From Thiomonas bhubaneswarensis (lineage in GTDB: Bacteria > Pseudomonadota > Gammaproteobacteria > Burkholderiales > Burkholderiaceae_C), in assembly GCF_001418255.1 (NCBI RefSeq), contig NZ_LIPV01000010.1, positions 1-64,000 on the forward strand: a DNA stretch of 64,000 nt. Reading direction: 5' to 3'. Position 1 is the stretch's first letter; every line of letters begins with the position of its first letter. This document shows positions 20,366 through 33,118 of this stretch, in pieces. The position numbers and the translations under genes were made by a program. The notes under the pieces were generated by a model, which worked only from the letters and a program-made list of their open reading frames with translations, did no database searches and was not told the origin of the DNA.

Positions 20366-21498
20366 AGACCGAATTGTCGCAGCACGGCGTCGAGCGCCGA
20401 AGTCACGCGGGTGACGTCGCTGTCCTGCATGGCGGGGAACAGCGGCAGGGTGAGGATGGCCCCGCCCACGGCTTCGGCGTGGGGAAAGTCGCCGGGCTTG
20501 AAGCCTCGCGCCCGGTACAGGCTGAACAGATGGATGGCGGGATAGTGCACGCCGGTGGTGATGCCGCGGTCCTTGAGCGCCTGCATCAGTGCGGCTCGCT
20601 GAACCTGCGGCGGCGGCACGATCTGGAACATGTGCCAGTTGCTCTGCGCGAAGTCGCGCGGCGGCAATTGAATGCCGCGTGCCTCGATGTTCAGGGCGTC
20701 GAACGCGGCGAAGTACTGCCGCGCCAGTTCGCGGCGGCGGGCGTTGAACTCGTCCACACGCTGAAGCTGCCCCCAGCCCACGCGTGCGGCCACGTCGGTG
20801 AGGTTGGACTTGCCGCCGACGACATCGACCTCCATGCCGTCGAGTCCGCTGCGCTGCACGCCTTGCAGCCGCAGCCTGCGGGCCAGATCGACGTCGGCGC
20901 CACTGGGCAGCACCAGACAACCACCTTCGATGGAGGTGATGTTTTTGTTGGGATGAAAGCTGAACGAGGCGAAGTCGCCGAAGCTGCCGATGCGTTGCCC
21001 CTGCCACATACTGCCGATGGCCTGCGCCGCGTCTTCGATCACCCGCAGCCCGTGCCGCGCCGCGATGGCGTAGATCGCATCCAGATCGGCGGGCAGTCCG
21101 GCCAGATGCACCGGCAGGATCGCCCGCGTGCGCGGGGTGATGGCGGCCTCGATGCGGCTCGCATCGATGTTGCGGGTGACGGGGTCGATGTCGGCGAACA
21201 CCGGCGTGGCCCCGACCGTGAGGATCACGTTGCTGGTGGCCACCCAGGACAGCGGCGTGGTGATGACCTCATCGCCCGGGCCGATGCCCAGCAGCCGCAG
21301 CGCAATCTCCATGGTCACCGTGCCAGAGGCGTAGGCGAGCACCGGGCGGCCGCCGAAATAATCGGACAGCGCCTGCTCGAACTTCGCGCACCACGGCCCG
21401 GTGGTGATCCAGCCCGAACGCAGCACTTCGACGACACCGGCGATGGTGTCTTCGTCGATCTCGGGACGAGTGAAGGGAAGAATGTCTTGAGGGTTCAT
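20362..21498 (-). CDS. arnB: UDP-4-amino-4-deoxy-L-arabinose aminotransferase
   Basis: A 378-residue DegT/DnrJ/EryC1-family PLP aminotransferase that forms UDP-Ara4N. It shows ILPFTRPEIDEDTIAGVVEVLRSGW at the start (given here only in outline), ASGTVTMEIALR, EDAAQAIGS, and SFHPNKNITSIEGG with the Schiff-base Lys185. Length and start fit ArnB (MNPQDILPF). It is the third gene of the operon, 10 bp after the small exporter and overlapping arnC. Confidence 0.9.
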   Translation of the reverse strand: MNPQDILPFTRPEIDEDTIAGVVEVLRSGWITTGPWCAKFEQALSDYFGGRPVLAYASGTVTMEIALRLLGIGPGDEVITTPLSWVATSNVILTVGATPVFADIDPVTRNIDASRIEAAITPRTRAILPVHLAGLPADLDAIYAIAARHGLRVIEDAAQAIGSMWQGQRIGSFGDFASFSFHPNKNITSIEGGCLVLPSGADVDLARRLRLQGVQRSGLDGMEVDVVGGKSNLTDVAARVGWGQLQRVDEFNARRRELARQYFAAFDALNIEARGIQLPPRDFAQSNWHMFQIVPPPQVQRAALMQALKDRGITTGVHYPAIHLFSLYRARGFKPGDFPHAEAVGGAILTLPLFPAMQDSDVTRVTSALDAVLRQFGL

Positions 21499-21508
21499 GC
21501 GCAGACGA

Positions 21509-21880
21509 TCAGGCTCGGGCGACGACGATGACGCCCACGATGATGATGGCGATGCCGACGAGTTTCTGCACTGTGAGCGCTTCGCCGAATAGCCACCACG
21601 CGGCAAAAGCGGTGACCACATAGCCGAGCGACAGCATCGGGTAGGCGATGGAGACCTGCACCCGGGTGAGCGCCAGAATCCACACCACTACCGACACCGC
21701 GTAGAACGTCAGCCCCAGCAGAATCTGCCATTGCAGGGCGAAGTGCAACCCGGCGTGCCAGATATTGCCTGCGGTGAAGCTGAAGCGCCCCACCGTTTCC
21801 GCCCCCGACTTGATGAGCAGCTGCGCCGCGGCATTGAGCAGCACCCCGGTGAGCACCAGGGCGAAAGCCACCGCGCTCAT
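21509..21880 (-). CDS. SMR-family small membrane protein, ArnE/ArnF-like flippase subunit
   Basis: A 123-residue protein with four hydrophobic segments (about residues 3-22, 42-60, 65-85 and 103-121), the size and pattern of small multidrug resistance/EamA-half proteins. In arn operons such proteins (ArnE and ArnF) flip undecaprenyl-phosphate-Ara4N across the inner membrane. Only one is present here, where enterobacteria have a pair. The position between arnT and arnB supports this role over drug export. It overlaps arnT by 4 bp. Confidence 0.75.
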   Translation of the reverse strand: MSAVAFALVLTGVLLNAAAQLLIKSGAETVGRFSFTAGNIWHAGLHFALQWQILLGLTFYAVSVVVWILALTRVQVSIAYPMLSLGYVVTAFAAWWLFGEALTVQKLVGIAIIIVGVIVVARA

Positions 21881-23676
21881 GGTTGACCTCCAGGGGCAAC
21901 GAGCGATTTGCCTTCGTTCCATGCAGCAGGCAGACGCGCGGCCGCAGCCTGCGCCGCAGCGCCATAGTCCTGTCCCGGCTTGGCGATGACGACGAAGCGG
22001 GTCGTGCGGTAGATCACCGTCATGGGGATGTGCAGGTCTTGCAACACGGGCAGGGTGGAGGGCGGCATCAGCGCCAGAGGCAGACGATCCGCAGTCCAGC
22101 GTTTGGCGAAATCGGCATAGGTGGGCACCCACAGGCTGGGTTGCTGCGCGATGCCGAAATGCAGCTCGCCCTGATACTCCACCAGCGTCACCGTGCGGTC
22201 GAGGTAGAACGGCAGGGTCTGGTCGTAAGTGCCCACGGCGTAGAACGGCTGCCCCGGATGAATCCAGGGGCGAATGGCCTGTACCACGTCCTTGGTCGAC
22301 ACGGTGCGCCCGAGAATCTGGAATTGCTGAATGCCCAGCGAAAAACCCAGCGTCATCGCCACGCAGACCACCAGTACGGCCGCGGTGCGCCGCGCCTGTC
22401 CCTCCAGCCGCCAGGCTGCCACACCGCCAAGCAACGCGAGCACGGCCGTGCCTTCAAGCCACCAGCCGAATTGCTGATACAGCGCGCCCGAGGTGTAGGC
22501 GTTGCCAAAACGATGCAACTGCGTGAAACCGATCATCGCCGCCAGCCCGAGAACGGCCAGCAGCGCGAACTGCCAGCGCAGCGCACCCCGGGGCGCTCGG
22601 TCGAGATGGTCGCCGATCAGCAGCGCCAGCGCCGGAAAGATGGGCAGGATGTACGACGGCAGCTTCGATTTGGAAATGCTGAAGAACACGAAGATCAGCA
22701 CCGCCCAGATCACCAGCATGCCCTGGGCGTGGAGGGTGCGGCCCTGCGCGCTGCCGAAGGCCGCGCCGCGCAGCGCCGGTTGCCGGGCGCCGCCGATCAG
22801 GGCCGGGACCAGACTGCCCAGCCAGGGCAGAACACCCAGGATCAGGATGGGAATGAAATACCACCAGGGCCCGGGCCGTTTGAGCTCGTTGGTGAGAAAG
22901 CGGGTGAACTGCTGGTAGATGAAGAAGTAGTCGAAGAACTCGGGGTTGCGCACCTGCACCCAGACGAACCAGGGCGCGGCGATGGCCAGAAAGACCACCA
23001 GCCCGCTGACGATGTAAAGCCGTGTCCACAGCCGCCAGTCGCGGTAGATCAGGGTGTAGAGCACCAAGGCCGCTCCGGGCAGCAGGATGCCGATGAGCCC
23101 CTTCGACAGCACGGCCAGCGCCATGAATGCCCAGCAGGCCCACATCCACCCGCGGGTCTGTGCGCGGCTGGCGTCTGGGCGCTGTGCCAGAAGAAACGCC
23201 AACAGGCTGGCCGACATGGTGGCGGCGGTGCCCATGTCCAGCGTGTTGATGTGGCTCATCGCGTTCCAATAGAACATGCTGGCCAGCACTGCCGCAGCGA
23301 AGATTCCGGTGCGCCGGTTGAACAGTCGCCCGCCTGCCCAGCCGACGAACACGATGGACAGCAGTCCGGTGAGCCCGGTCCAAAGCCGCGCCTGCCACTC
23401 GCCGAAGCCGAACAGTTCGTAAGTCACCGCCGTCGCCCAATATTGCAGGGGCGGCTTCTCGAAGTACTTGAAGCCGTCGAGCCGAGGCGTGACCCAGTCG
23501 CCCGAAACCACCATTTCGCGCGGAATTTCGGCGTAGCGCCCTTCATCGGTGGGCACCAGATCGCGCCAGCCCAGCGTGCCCAACCAGAGAATGACGAGGC
23601 CGACGAACAGCCAGCGCGTCAGGTTGCGGCTCGGGTCGGCGTGGGAGGAAGCGAAGTCTGACGAGGAATGCGGCAT
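21877..23676 (-). CDS. arnT: ArnT-like lipid A aminoarabinose transferase (PMT family)
   Basis: A 599-residue GT-C membrane glycosyltransferase. The first periplasmic loop has DEGRYAEIPREM with the catalytic Asp of ArnT, and EKPPLQYW follows. Later SKSKLPSYILPIFPAL is typical of the family. About twelve transmembrane segments precede a periplasmic C-terminal domain. It would transfer Ara4N from undecaprenyl phosphate to lipid A phosphates, lowering surface charge and polymyxin binding. It is the first gene of the six-gene minus-strand operon; the start at 23676 gives a short cytoplasmic leader before the first span. Confidence 0.85.
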   Translation of the reverse strand: MPHSSSDFASSHADPSRNLTRWLFVGLVILWLGTLGWRDLVPTDEGRYAEIPREMVVSGDWVTPRLDGFKYFEKPPLQYWATAVTYELFGFGEWQARLWTGLTGLLSIVFVGWAGGRLFNRRTGIFAAAVLASMFYWNAMSHINTLDMGTAATMSASLLAFLLAQRPDASRAQTRGWMWACWAFMALAVLSKGLIGILLPGAALVLYTLIYRDWRLWTRLYIVSGLVVFLAIAAPWFVWVQVRNPEFFDYFFIYQQFTRFLTNELKRPGPWWYFIPILILGVLPWLGSLVPALIGGARQPALRGAAFGSAQGRTLHAQGMLVIWAVLIFVFFSISKSKLPSYILPIFPALALLIGDHLDRAPRGALRWQFALLAVLGLAAMIGFTQLHRFGNAYTSGALYQQFGWWLEGTAVLALLGGVAAWRLEGQARRTAAVLVVCVAMTLGFSLGIQQFQILGRTVSTKDVVQAIRPWIHPGQPFYAVGTYDQTLPFYLDRTVTLVEYQGELHFGIAQQPSLWVPTYADFAKRWTADRLPLALMPPSTLPVLQDLHIPMTVIYRTTRFVVIAKPGQDYGAAAQAAAARLPAAWNEGKSLVAPGGQP

Positions 23677-23819
23677 GAACGAAGGGCGAAGGCGTGGCCT
23701 GGCCGGGGTAAGGCAATGGAAATTCGACGGTAGCCGAGCATGGTAACGGGGCAAGTCTTGCGTCCGACTGAGCAAGAGAGTGCAATCAGCGCAGCAAATC
23801 GCTGTTTGGAGGAGACGAC

Positions 23820-25448
23820 ATGACCTGGCCCACCCACACCGTGACCAATCAGGCCCCGCCCTTGCAGGATTACAACCTGTTCGGCGCCGATCCGGCGCTG
23901 CGCGAGGCCGTGGATCGGGCTGGCGCTGCCTGGGCCGTGCCCGATCTCACTCGCCAGGGCGAGGAACTCGGCACCGCGGCCAGCTTTGCGCTAGGGCATC
24001 TGGCCAACCAGTATCCGCCCCTTCTGCGCAGCTTCGACGCGCGCGGCCATCGGCTCGACGAGATCGAATTTCACCCCGCCTGGCATGGTTTGATGGCCGA
24101 CATCGCCCGGCGCGGCCTGCACACCGGGCCGTGGGCGCAAGCTCGACATGGAGCGCATGCGGCGCGGGCCGCGGGCTTCATCCTGCAGACGCAGATCGAA
24201 GCCGGATCGATGTGTCCGACCACCATGACCTATGGCGCGATACCCGCGCTGGCGCGTGACGCCGGGCTCGTACGCGAGGCGTTGTCCGTTCTGCTGCGTC
24301 CCGAGTACGACCCGCGTGATCTGCCGCTGGCACAGAAACGCGGGGGGCTGATCGGCATGGGCATGACCGAGAAACAGGGCGGCTCCGATCTGCGCACCAA
24401 CACCACCCGCGCCGAACCCGACGGCGCGGGCGGCTGGCGGCTGACCGGCCACAAATGGTTTTTTTCCGCGCCGCAGTGCGACGCTCATCTCGTGCTGGCG
24501 CAGACCCCGGGTGGATTGAGCTGCTTCTTCGTGCCTCGCTGGGTACCCGACGGCAGCAAGAACCCGGTGCTGATCCAGCGGCTCAAGGACAAACTCGGCA
24601 ATCGCTCCAACGCTTCGTCGGAAGTGGAGTTCCAGGGGGCCTGGGGGCATCTGCTCGGCGCGGAAGGCCGCGGCGTTCCCACCATCCTGGAAATGGGTAC
24701 CTACACCCGGCTCGATTGCGTGCTGGGCACCACTGGCCTGATGCGCCAGGCGCTCAGTCAGGCGGTGCACTATGCGCGGCATCGGCTGGCTTTCGGCGCG
24801 GCGCTGATCGACCAGCCGCTGATGCGCAACGTGCTCGCTGACATGGCGCTGGAAGTGGAGGCGGCCATCGCCCTGGCCATGCGTCTGGCCGAGGCCTTCG
24901 ACGCCCAGCACGACGAGGCGCAGTCGCTGCTGCGTCGTCTGCTCACGCCTGCGGCCAAGTTCCGCATCTGCAAGCGCGGTGCCGAGCTCGCCGCCGAGGC
25001 CATGGAAGTGCTGGGCGGCAACGGCTATGTGGAAGACGACGTGCAGGCGCGCATCTACCGCGAAATGCCGGTCAATTCCATCTGGGAGGGGTCGGGCAAC
25101 GTGATGTGCCTGGACGTGCTGCGCGCGCTCGGCAAGAACCCGCGCACCCTCGATGCGCTGATGGCCGAACTCGCCCCGGCCCAGGGGCGCAACGCCCACT
25201 TCGACGCGCATGTCCGGCGTCTGGCGGCCAGGCTGCGACAGCCCGAGGGTCTGCAGGCCGAGGCCCGCAGCGTCAGCCACGATATCGTGCTCGCCATGCA
25301 GGCCGCGCTGCTGCTGCAACACGCGCCGCAAGCCATTGCCGAGCCGTTTTGCGCGTCCCGTCTGGGCGGCGAATGGGGCGGGGGCTTTGGCACGCTCTCG
25401 ACTACGTGCGACAGCGCGGCCATCTTGGACCGGGCGTTACTCAGTTGA
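23820..25448 (+). CDS. acyl-CoA dehydrogenase family protein, AidB-like
   Basis: A 542-residue flavoprotein of the acyl-CoA dehydrogenase fold. It has GMGMTEKQGGSDLRTN (flavin and substrate contact), GHKWFFSAP, a TRLDCVLGTTGLMRQAL helix, and the C-terminal YREMPVNSIWEGSGNVM with the family Glu. The long form and N-terminal segment resemble AidB, an alkylation-response protein, more than a fatty-acid enzyme. The ribosome site GGAGGA lies just before the ATG. It overlaps the end of the convergent TonB-like gene by 8 bp and is otherwise on its own. Confidence 0.85.
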   Translation: MTWPTHTVTNQAPPLQDYNLFGADPALREAVDRAGAAWAVPDLTRQGEELGTAASFALGHLANQYPPLLRSFDARGHRLDEIEFHPAWHGLMADIARRGLHTGPWAQARHGAHAARAAGFILQTQIEAGSMCPTTMTYGAIPALARDAGLVREALSVLLRPEYDPRDLPLAQKRGGLIGMGMTEKQGGSDLRTNTTRAEPDGAGGWRLTGHKWFFSAPQCDAHLVLAQTPGGLSCFFVPRWVPDGSKNPVLIQRLKDKLGNRSNASSEVEFQGAWGHLLGAEGRGVPTILEMGTYTRLDCVLGTTGLMRQALSQAVHYARHRLAFGAALIDQPLMRNVLADMALEVEAAIALAMRLAEAFDAQHDEAQSLLRRLLTPAAKFRICKRGAELAAEAMEVLGGNGYVEDDVQARIYREMPVNSIWEGSGNVMCLDVLRALGKNPRTLDALMAELAPAQGRNAHFDAHVRRLAARLRQPEGLQAEARSVSHDIVLAMQAALLLQHAPQAIAEPFCASRLGGEWGGGFGTLSTTCDSAAILDRALLS

Positions 25449-26244
25449 GGATGCGGAACTTGACCGGCACCAGCACCCAGGACGTGATGGACTGTCCGTT
25501 GCGAGTCGCCGCGACGAAGCGCCATTTCGCCACCGCCGCCTCGGCGGCTTCATCCAGCCTGGGGAAGCCGGTGGATGACAGAAGCCGGATCTGCAGCGGC
25601 CGCCCGTCCGAGCCGACCTGAACTTTGAGCAGGGCGGTGCCTTCCTCGCCCAACTGACGCGACAACTGCGGATAGGTCGGCGGCGGGTTGTCGAGATAGT
25701 CGGCCTGATAGGACGCCGCGGTTTCCACGACGGGGGGCGCAACGGTCGGCGCGGAGGCGGCGGTTGCGGGGTGTGCGGTCGCGTGCGCGGCCTCAAGCGT
25801 CTCGGGCGTCGGCGCCTTGGGCGAAGCAGGAGCGGGATGCGGCGTCGGGGCGGCTGCGGTTGGCATCGTCGTGGGGGCTGCGGCCTTGGTCGGCGCCGTT
25901 GGCGCGACAGGCTCCTGCGTCGCCACACGCGGCGCAGGCTTGGCGGGCTCGGCCCGATGCACGGGTGAGCGATGCGCCTCAGGCCGGGTTGGCGCCGGGC
26001 GCGGTGTCGGGCGGGCGGGGGGCGGTTGCGGCGTCGGCAACTGTGGCGCCTGCGTGGGCTCGGTGCGGGGCGGTGGCTTGATCAGGCTCACCCATTCCAG
26101 GCGCTGCTCCGGTTTGTCGGGCGGTGGGGGCGGGGTGAACAGCAACCACGCCAGAAACAGGGCGTGGGCGAGCAATACCCCCAACGCGAGCGCGAGCAGA
26201 GGAAACGGGCGGGGGGCTAATGCGGGGGCGGTAATCGTGTTCAT
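25441..26244 (-). CDS. TonB-family energy transducer
   Basis: A 267-residue protein with one N-terminal transmembrane segment (about residues 15-36), a long Pro/Ala-rich periplasmic spacer (about residues 50-175) and a C-terminal TonB-like domain (TYPQLSRQLGEEGTALLKV, then GFPRLDEAAEAAVAKW). Such proteins carry proton-motive energy to outer-membrane receptors. The usual exbB and exbD partners are not next to it. The start at 26244 lies at the beginning of the hydrophobic segment. No Fur box was recognised. Confidence 0.85.
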   Translation of the reverse strand: MNTITAPALAPRPFPLLALALGVLLAHALFLAWLLFTPPPPPDKPEQRLEWVSLIKPPPRTEPTQAPQLPTPQPPPARPTPRPAPTRPEAHRSPVHRAEPAKPAPRVATQEPVAPTAPTKAAAPTTMPTAAAPTPHPAPASPKAPTPETLEAAHATAHPATAASAPTVAPPVVETAASYQADYLDNPPPTYPQLSRQLGEEGTALLKVQVGSDGRPLQIRLLSSTGFPRLDEAAEAAVAKWRFVAATRNGQSITSWVLVPVKFRILN

Positions 26245-26268
26245 CGCGGCAGACGGCGTGAATATAAT
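26240..26268 (+). promoter_or_regulatory. candidate sigma-70 promoter of carA
   Basis: A perfect TATAAT (26263-26268) lies 17 bp after TTCATC (26240-26245). The -10 is ideal and the -35 weak (three of six bases). It is about 165 bp upstream of carA, leaving a leader in which I see no clear riboswitch or attenuator. Confidence 0.5.
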
Positions 26269-26433
26269 CCGTCCACTTTTGTGCGCCTGAGGCGTCTGCG
26301 CGATGCGGCGTCCTCCCAAGGGGTGCGATGAACGGGCAAATGGCTCTCGGAGCCCTTGCCTCGGACACGCCCCAGATCGACCGGTCAGGCCGCCGATCCA
26401 TTCCAATATCCCGGCGCTCACCGGAGAATTTTC

Positions 26434-27585
26434 ATGTTGCCCATGCTGCCCAAAGCCGTCCTGGTTCTCGCCGACGGCTCGATTTTTCGCGGACATTCGA
26501 TAGGCGCGATGGGGCAGACGGTAGGCGAAGTCGTGTTCAACACCTCGATCACCGGCTACCAGGAAATCCTGACCGATCCGAGCTACTGCCGCCAGATCGT
26601 CACTCTGACCTACCCGCACATCGGCAATGTCGGTGTCAATGCGCAAGACGTCGAGGCCGCCAAGGTGCACGCCGCCGGGCTTGTCGTCAAAGACCTGCCC
26701 ACGCTGCTGTCGAACTACCGCAGCCAGCAGTCGCTCGGCGACTATCTGCGCGCCCAGGGCACGGTGGCGATTGCCGGTATCGACACCCGCCGCCTGACGC
26801 GCCACCTGCGCACCCACGGCGCGCAAAACGGCTGCATCATGGCGCTGGAAGCCGGGCAGGAACTCACCGATGTCGTGGTGCAGACGGCGATAAGCGCTGC
26901 GCGCGGTTTCGCCGGTCTGGCCGGCATGGATCTGGCGCGCGTCGTCTCCACGACGAAGGCCTACGAGTGGTCGCAGACCGACTGGTCGCTGCAGGAGGGG
27001 TATGGCGAGATGGATCGCCCCGTCAGGCATGTGGTGGCCTACGACTTCGGCGTGAAATACAACATCCTTCGTCTGCTGGCTGCGCGGGGCTGCCGGGTGA
27101 CGGTGGTGCCGGCGCAGACGCCCGCCTCCGAGGTGCTGGCGATGCGGCCCGACGGCGTGTTTCTCTCCAACGGCCCGGGCGACCCGGAGCCCTGTGACTA
27201 CGCCATTGCGGCGACGCAGCAGATCATCACCGCCGGCGTGCCGACCTTCGGTATCTGCCTCGGGCATCAGATCATGGGGCTGGCGGCTGGGGGCAAGACG
27301 TTCAAGATGAAGTTCGGTCATCACGGCGCCAACCATCCGGTGAAAGACCTGGACAGCGGCCGGGTGTCCATCACCAGCCAGAACCACGGTTTCGCCGTGG
27401 ATGCGGCCAGTCTGCCCGACACGGTGCGCACCACGCATGTCTCACTGTTCGACGGCACGTTGCAGGGCCTGGCCTGGAAGGACAAACCGGCGTTCTGCTT
27501 CCAGGGCCACCCCGAGGCCAGCCCCGGCCCGCACGACATCGGCTATCTGTTCGATCGCTTCGTCGGTCTGATGGATCGCGCCTGA
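26434..27585 (+). CDS. carA: carbamoyl-phosphate synthase small subunit
   Basis: The glutamine amidotransferase subunit that feeds ammonia to CarB for pyrimidine and arginine synthesis. The 383-residue protein shows the N-terminal small-subunit domain ([19 protein letters not shown]), then the class I amidotransferase domain with the nucleophile Cys in [10 protein letters not shown] and the His-Glu pair in [11 protein letters not shown]. The ATG at 26434 follows GGAG. It is followed by a LysE-type exporter and then carB, as in other Burkholderiales. Confidence 0.97.
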   Translation: MLPMLPKAVLVLADGSIFRGHSIGAMGQTVGEVVFNTSITGYQEILTDPSYCRQIVTLTYPHIGNVGVNAQDVEAAKVHAAGLVVKDLPTLLSNYRSQQSLGDYLRAQGTVAIAGIDTRRLTRHLRTHGAQNGCIMALEAGQELTDVVVQTAISAARGFAGLAGMDLARVVSTTKAYEWSQTDWSLQEGYGEMDRPVRHVVAYDFGVKYNILRLLAARGCRVTVVPAQTPASEVLAMRPDGVFLSNGPGDPEPCDYAIAATQQIITAGVPTFGICLGHQIMGLAAGGKTFKMKFGHHGANHPVKDLDSGRVSITSQNHGFAVDAASLPDTVRTTHVSLFDGTLQGLAWKDKPAFCFQGHPEASPGPHDIGYLFDRFVGLMDRA

Positions 27586-27599
27586 GCAGGAGATTGCAG

Positions 27600-28286
27600 A
27601 TGTTCGGCGTCGTCAATCTGTGGACCTATGTGCTCGGGGTGATTTTCATCGTCCTGCTGCCAGGGCCGAACTCGCTCTATGTGCTCAGCGTGGCCGCACA
27701 GCGCGGGGTGCGCCAGGGCTATCTGGGGGCGATGGGCGTGTTTCTGGGCGACACGGTGCTGATGGTGCTGGCCGCCGCCGGTGCGGCGTCGCTGCTCGAA
27801 ACCAATCTGACCCTCTACCACCTGGTGCAGGCCGCAGGCGCGCTCTATCTGGGTTGGCTGGGCATCAACATGCTGCGCGCTGCCTGGAAGCGCTGGCGCA
27901 CGCCCGATACCGGTCTGCATGCCCATGCCGCCACTTATGCTCACATGCCACCGCATCCGAGCGGCAAGCGGCTGGAGAGCCCGTTTCGCAAGGCCTTGTT
28001 CATCAGCCTGCTCAACCCCAAGGCCATTCTGTTTTTCGTCTCGTTCTTTATTCAGTTCGTCGACCCGCACTACCCGCATCCGGCGCTGTCGTTCCTGCTA
28101 CTCGGGCTGATCGTGCAGTTTTTCAGCGCGCTCTACCTCTCGGTGCTGATTTTCGGCGGTGCAAGGGTCGCTGACGCCTTCCGTCGCAGGCGTCGGCTTT
28201 CAGCCCTGACGATGGGCGCGACTGGCGCGGGCTTTTTGGGCTTCGGCGTCAAGCTGGCGCTGGCAGCCACGGCGAGAACCCACTGA
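27600..28286 (+). CDS. LysE/RhtB-family amino acid exporter (LeuE-like)
   Basis: A 228-residue membrane protein with about six hydrophobic segments and the family start WTYVLGVIFIVLLPGPNSLYVLS. The conserved segment LFISLLNPKAILFFVSFF is typical of LysE/RhtB proteins, which export amino acids such as leucine or homoserine lactones. The sequence resembles LeuE (YeaS). The ATG at 27600 has the ribosome site CAGGAGA. It sits between carA and carB and is presumably co-transcribed; a functional connection is not obvious. Confidence 0.85.
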   Translation: MFGVVNLWTYVLGVIFIVLLPGPNSLYVLSVAAQRGVRQGYLGAMGVFLGDTVLMVLAAAGAASLLETNLTLYHLVQAAGALYLGWLGINMLRAAWKRWRTPDTGLHAHAATYAHMPPHPSGKRLESPFRKALFISLLNPKAILFFVSFFIQFVDPHYPHPALSFLLLGLIVQFFSALYLSVLIFGGARVADAFRRRRRLSALTMGATGAGFLGFGVKLALAATARTH

Positions 28287-28322
28287 TTTTTCCTGAATTC
28301 ATCTGCATAAAGAGACTCGCCC

Positions 28323-31547
<3,225 letters not shown>

Positions 31548-31560
31548 AATCCGCCCGCAT

Positions 31561-31600
31561 CGAGCACCGCAGCGCAAGCCGCTGCGGTGCTCGTTTTTTT
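31561..31600 (+). terminator. strong intrinsic terminator after carB
   Basis: A perfect 14-bp stem (CGAGCACCGCAGCG at 31561-31574, complement at 31580-31593), 5-nt loop CAAGC, followed by seven T residues. It ends the carA-carB transcript or attenuates into greA. Confidence 0.92.
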
Positions 31601-31635
31601 CACGGCTTTTTTCACAGCATGACGGAGGCCCATCC

Positions 31636-32109
31636 ATGGCGACCCCCATGACGCGCAAAGGCGCGGAACAACTCAAGCAAGAGCTGCATCGTCTCAAGAC
31701 CATCGAACGACCGGCGGTGATCCAGGCGATCGCCGAGGCGCGTGCGCAAGGCGATCTTTCCGAAAATGCCGAATATGACGCGGCCCGAGACAAGCAGGGT
31801 TTCATCGAAGGGCGGATCGCCGACATCGAAGCCAAGCTAGGAACGGCGCAGATCATCGACCCGAGCGAACTGCAGGCCGATGGCCGCGTTGTGTTCGGCG
31901 CCACGGTCGAGTTGAGCGACGAATCCAGCGGCGACGAAATCACCTATCAGATCGTGGGCGACGATGAAGCCGATCTGAAGCAGGGGCGCATTTCCATCAA
32001 CTCCCCCATCGCGCGGGCGCTGATCGGCAAGGAGTCGGGCGATGTCGCCCAGGTCGCCGCGCCGGGCGGCGTGCGCCACTACGAAATTCTGGCGGTTCAC
32101 TACAAATGA
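31636..32109 (+). CDS. greA: transcription elongation factor GreA
   Basis: A 157-residue GreA with the N-terminal coiled coil that enters the RNA polymerase channel. The tip motif [17 protein letters not shown] carries the acidic residues that stimulate cleavage of backtracked RNA. The C-terminal FKBP-like domain ends with [13 protein letters not shown]. Length and order are normal. It follows carB after a strong terminator and overlaps the next gene by 4 bp. Confidence 0.97.
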   Translation: MATPMTRKGAEQLKQELHRLKTIERPAVIQAIAEARAQGDLSENAEYDAARDKQGFIEGRIADIEAKLGTAQIIDPSELQADGRVVFGATVELSDESSGDEITYQIVGDDEADLKQGRISINSPIARALIGKESGDVAQVAAPGGVRHYEILAVHYK

Positions 32110-32531
32110 CGAGCCTGCGCACGCGCTGGTTTCTTGCTGCGCTCTGGCTGGGCGGCATGACGGCTGTCGGTCTCATCGGCGCGCCGACGGCATTCGCCAC
32201 GGTGCCCGAGAAAATGATCGCCGCCGCCGTGGCCAGCCGCATGTTCTACATCATGGCGCTGGCCGCCATCGTCTTCGGCGTGCTGATCGCCTCGCTCGAA
32301 CGCTTTGCCGAGAACAAGGCGATGTCGCCAGACCAACTGCTGCCGCTGGGGGGCGTGTTCTTTGCCGTCCTGGGTGAGTTCGGCGTGGTGCCCCGGCTGC
32401 TGCAGGCTGCCTACAGCCATTCACCGCAGGCGGGCATGTGGCACGGCATCGCCAGCCTGGTGTTCTCGCTGCAGGCGCTGTGCGTGGCCGCCTACGTCTG
32501 GCGTCTGCCCGCGCGACGTTTGGCGGGCTGA
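32106..32531 (+). CDS. DUF4149 membrane protein
   Basis: A 141-residue protein with four hydrophobic segments, typical of DUF4149. These proteins are regularly found next to greA in betaproteobacteria. No function is established. The ATG overlaps the greA stop (ATGA), indicating coupling. It is convergent with yhbY. Confidence 0.75.
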   Translation: MTSLRTRWFLAALWLGGMTAVGLIGAPTAFATVPEKMIAAAVASRMFYIMALAAIVFGVLIASLERFAENKAMSPDQLLPLGGVFFAVLGEFGVVPRLLQAAYSHSPQAGMWHGIASLVFSLQALCVAAYVWRLPARRLAG

Positions 32532-32557
32532 AGCGCTTTGCGCTTTGTGCGGGCGCT

Positions 32558-33049
32558 TCAGCGATGTGAGGATTTTTTCGCGCTGGTCAGACGTGGTTTG
32601 GCGCGCTTGACCTTGCCCGTGGCGGTCAGGCGTTGATTGCCCAGCAGGGTGACGCGTTTGACCTTGGCCCGGTGGGTGGGGCTGCTCGATGGCACCACCA
32701 CCTTGACGGTTCGGGGCGACTTGCCGCGTTTGGTGTCCTGAATCTCTTCGTCAGAAATCTGTTTGGGCGCTTTCGGACGTGGCCGATACAGCACCAGCAG
32801 CTTGCCGATCGCCTGCACCGGGGCCGCTCCCAGAGCATCGCAAATGGTGTGTTGCATCGCCAGCCGAGCCGCGGCGTCGTCGCCGAAAACGCGCACCTTG
32901 ATCAGTTCGTGGGCCTTGAGCGCAACGTCGATTTCCGCCAGATTGGCGGGGTTGAGCCCTTGCTCGCCGATCAGCACGACGGGTTTGAGCCCGTGTGCCT
33001 GGGCGCGCAGGCTGCTTCGGAAAGGCGGAGTGAGTTCCAATGTGGTCAT
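32558..33049 (-). CDS. yhbY: CRM-domain RNA-binding protein YhbY
   Basis: A 163-residue protein whose first 95 residues match YhbY, a CRM-domain protein that binds the assembling large ribosomal subunit (segment [19 protein letters not shown], then GLY-type loop region [10 protein letters not shown]). The C-terminal extension is Lys/Arg/Ser rich and probably disordered, longer than in E. coli. It is divergent from rlmE, another 50S maturation gene, with 69 bp between starts, so both promoters must lie in that short stretch. The start at 33049 fits the domain N-terminus. Confidence 0.88.
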   Translation of the reverse strand: MTTLELTPPFRSSLRAQAHGLKPVVLIGEQGLNPANLAEIDVALKAHELIKVRVFGDDAAARLAMQHTICDALGAAPVQAIGKLLVLYRPRPKAPKQISDEEIQDTKRGKSPRTVKVVVPSSSPTHRAKVKRVTLLGNQRLTATGKVKRAKPRLTSAKKSSHR

Positions 33050-33118
33050 GTTGCTTGTGTGCGGCGCGGGCAGCAGCACCGTATGTCAGTCTGGCCCTCT
33101 ATTGTCCCTGAAGAACCC

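Noticed and set aside
21883-23661. 592-codon open frame on the plus strand opposite arnT
   Set aside because: The translation is a low-complexity Arg/Gln/Gly-rich product of antisense reading. arnT on the minus strand is complete and fits the operon.
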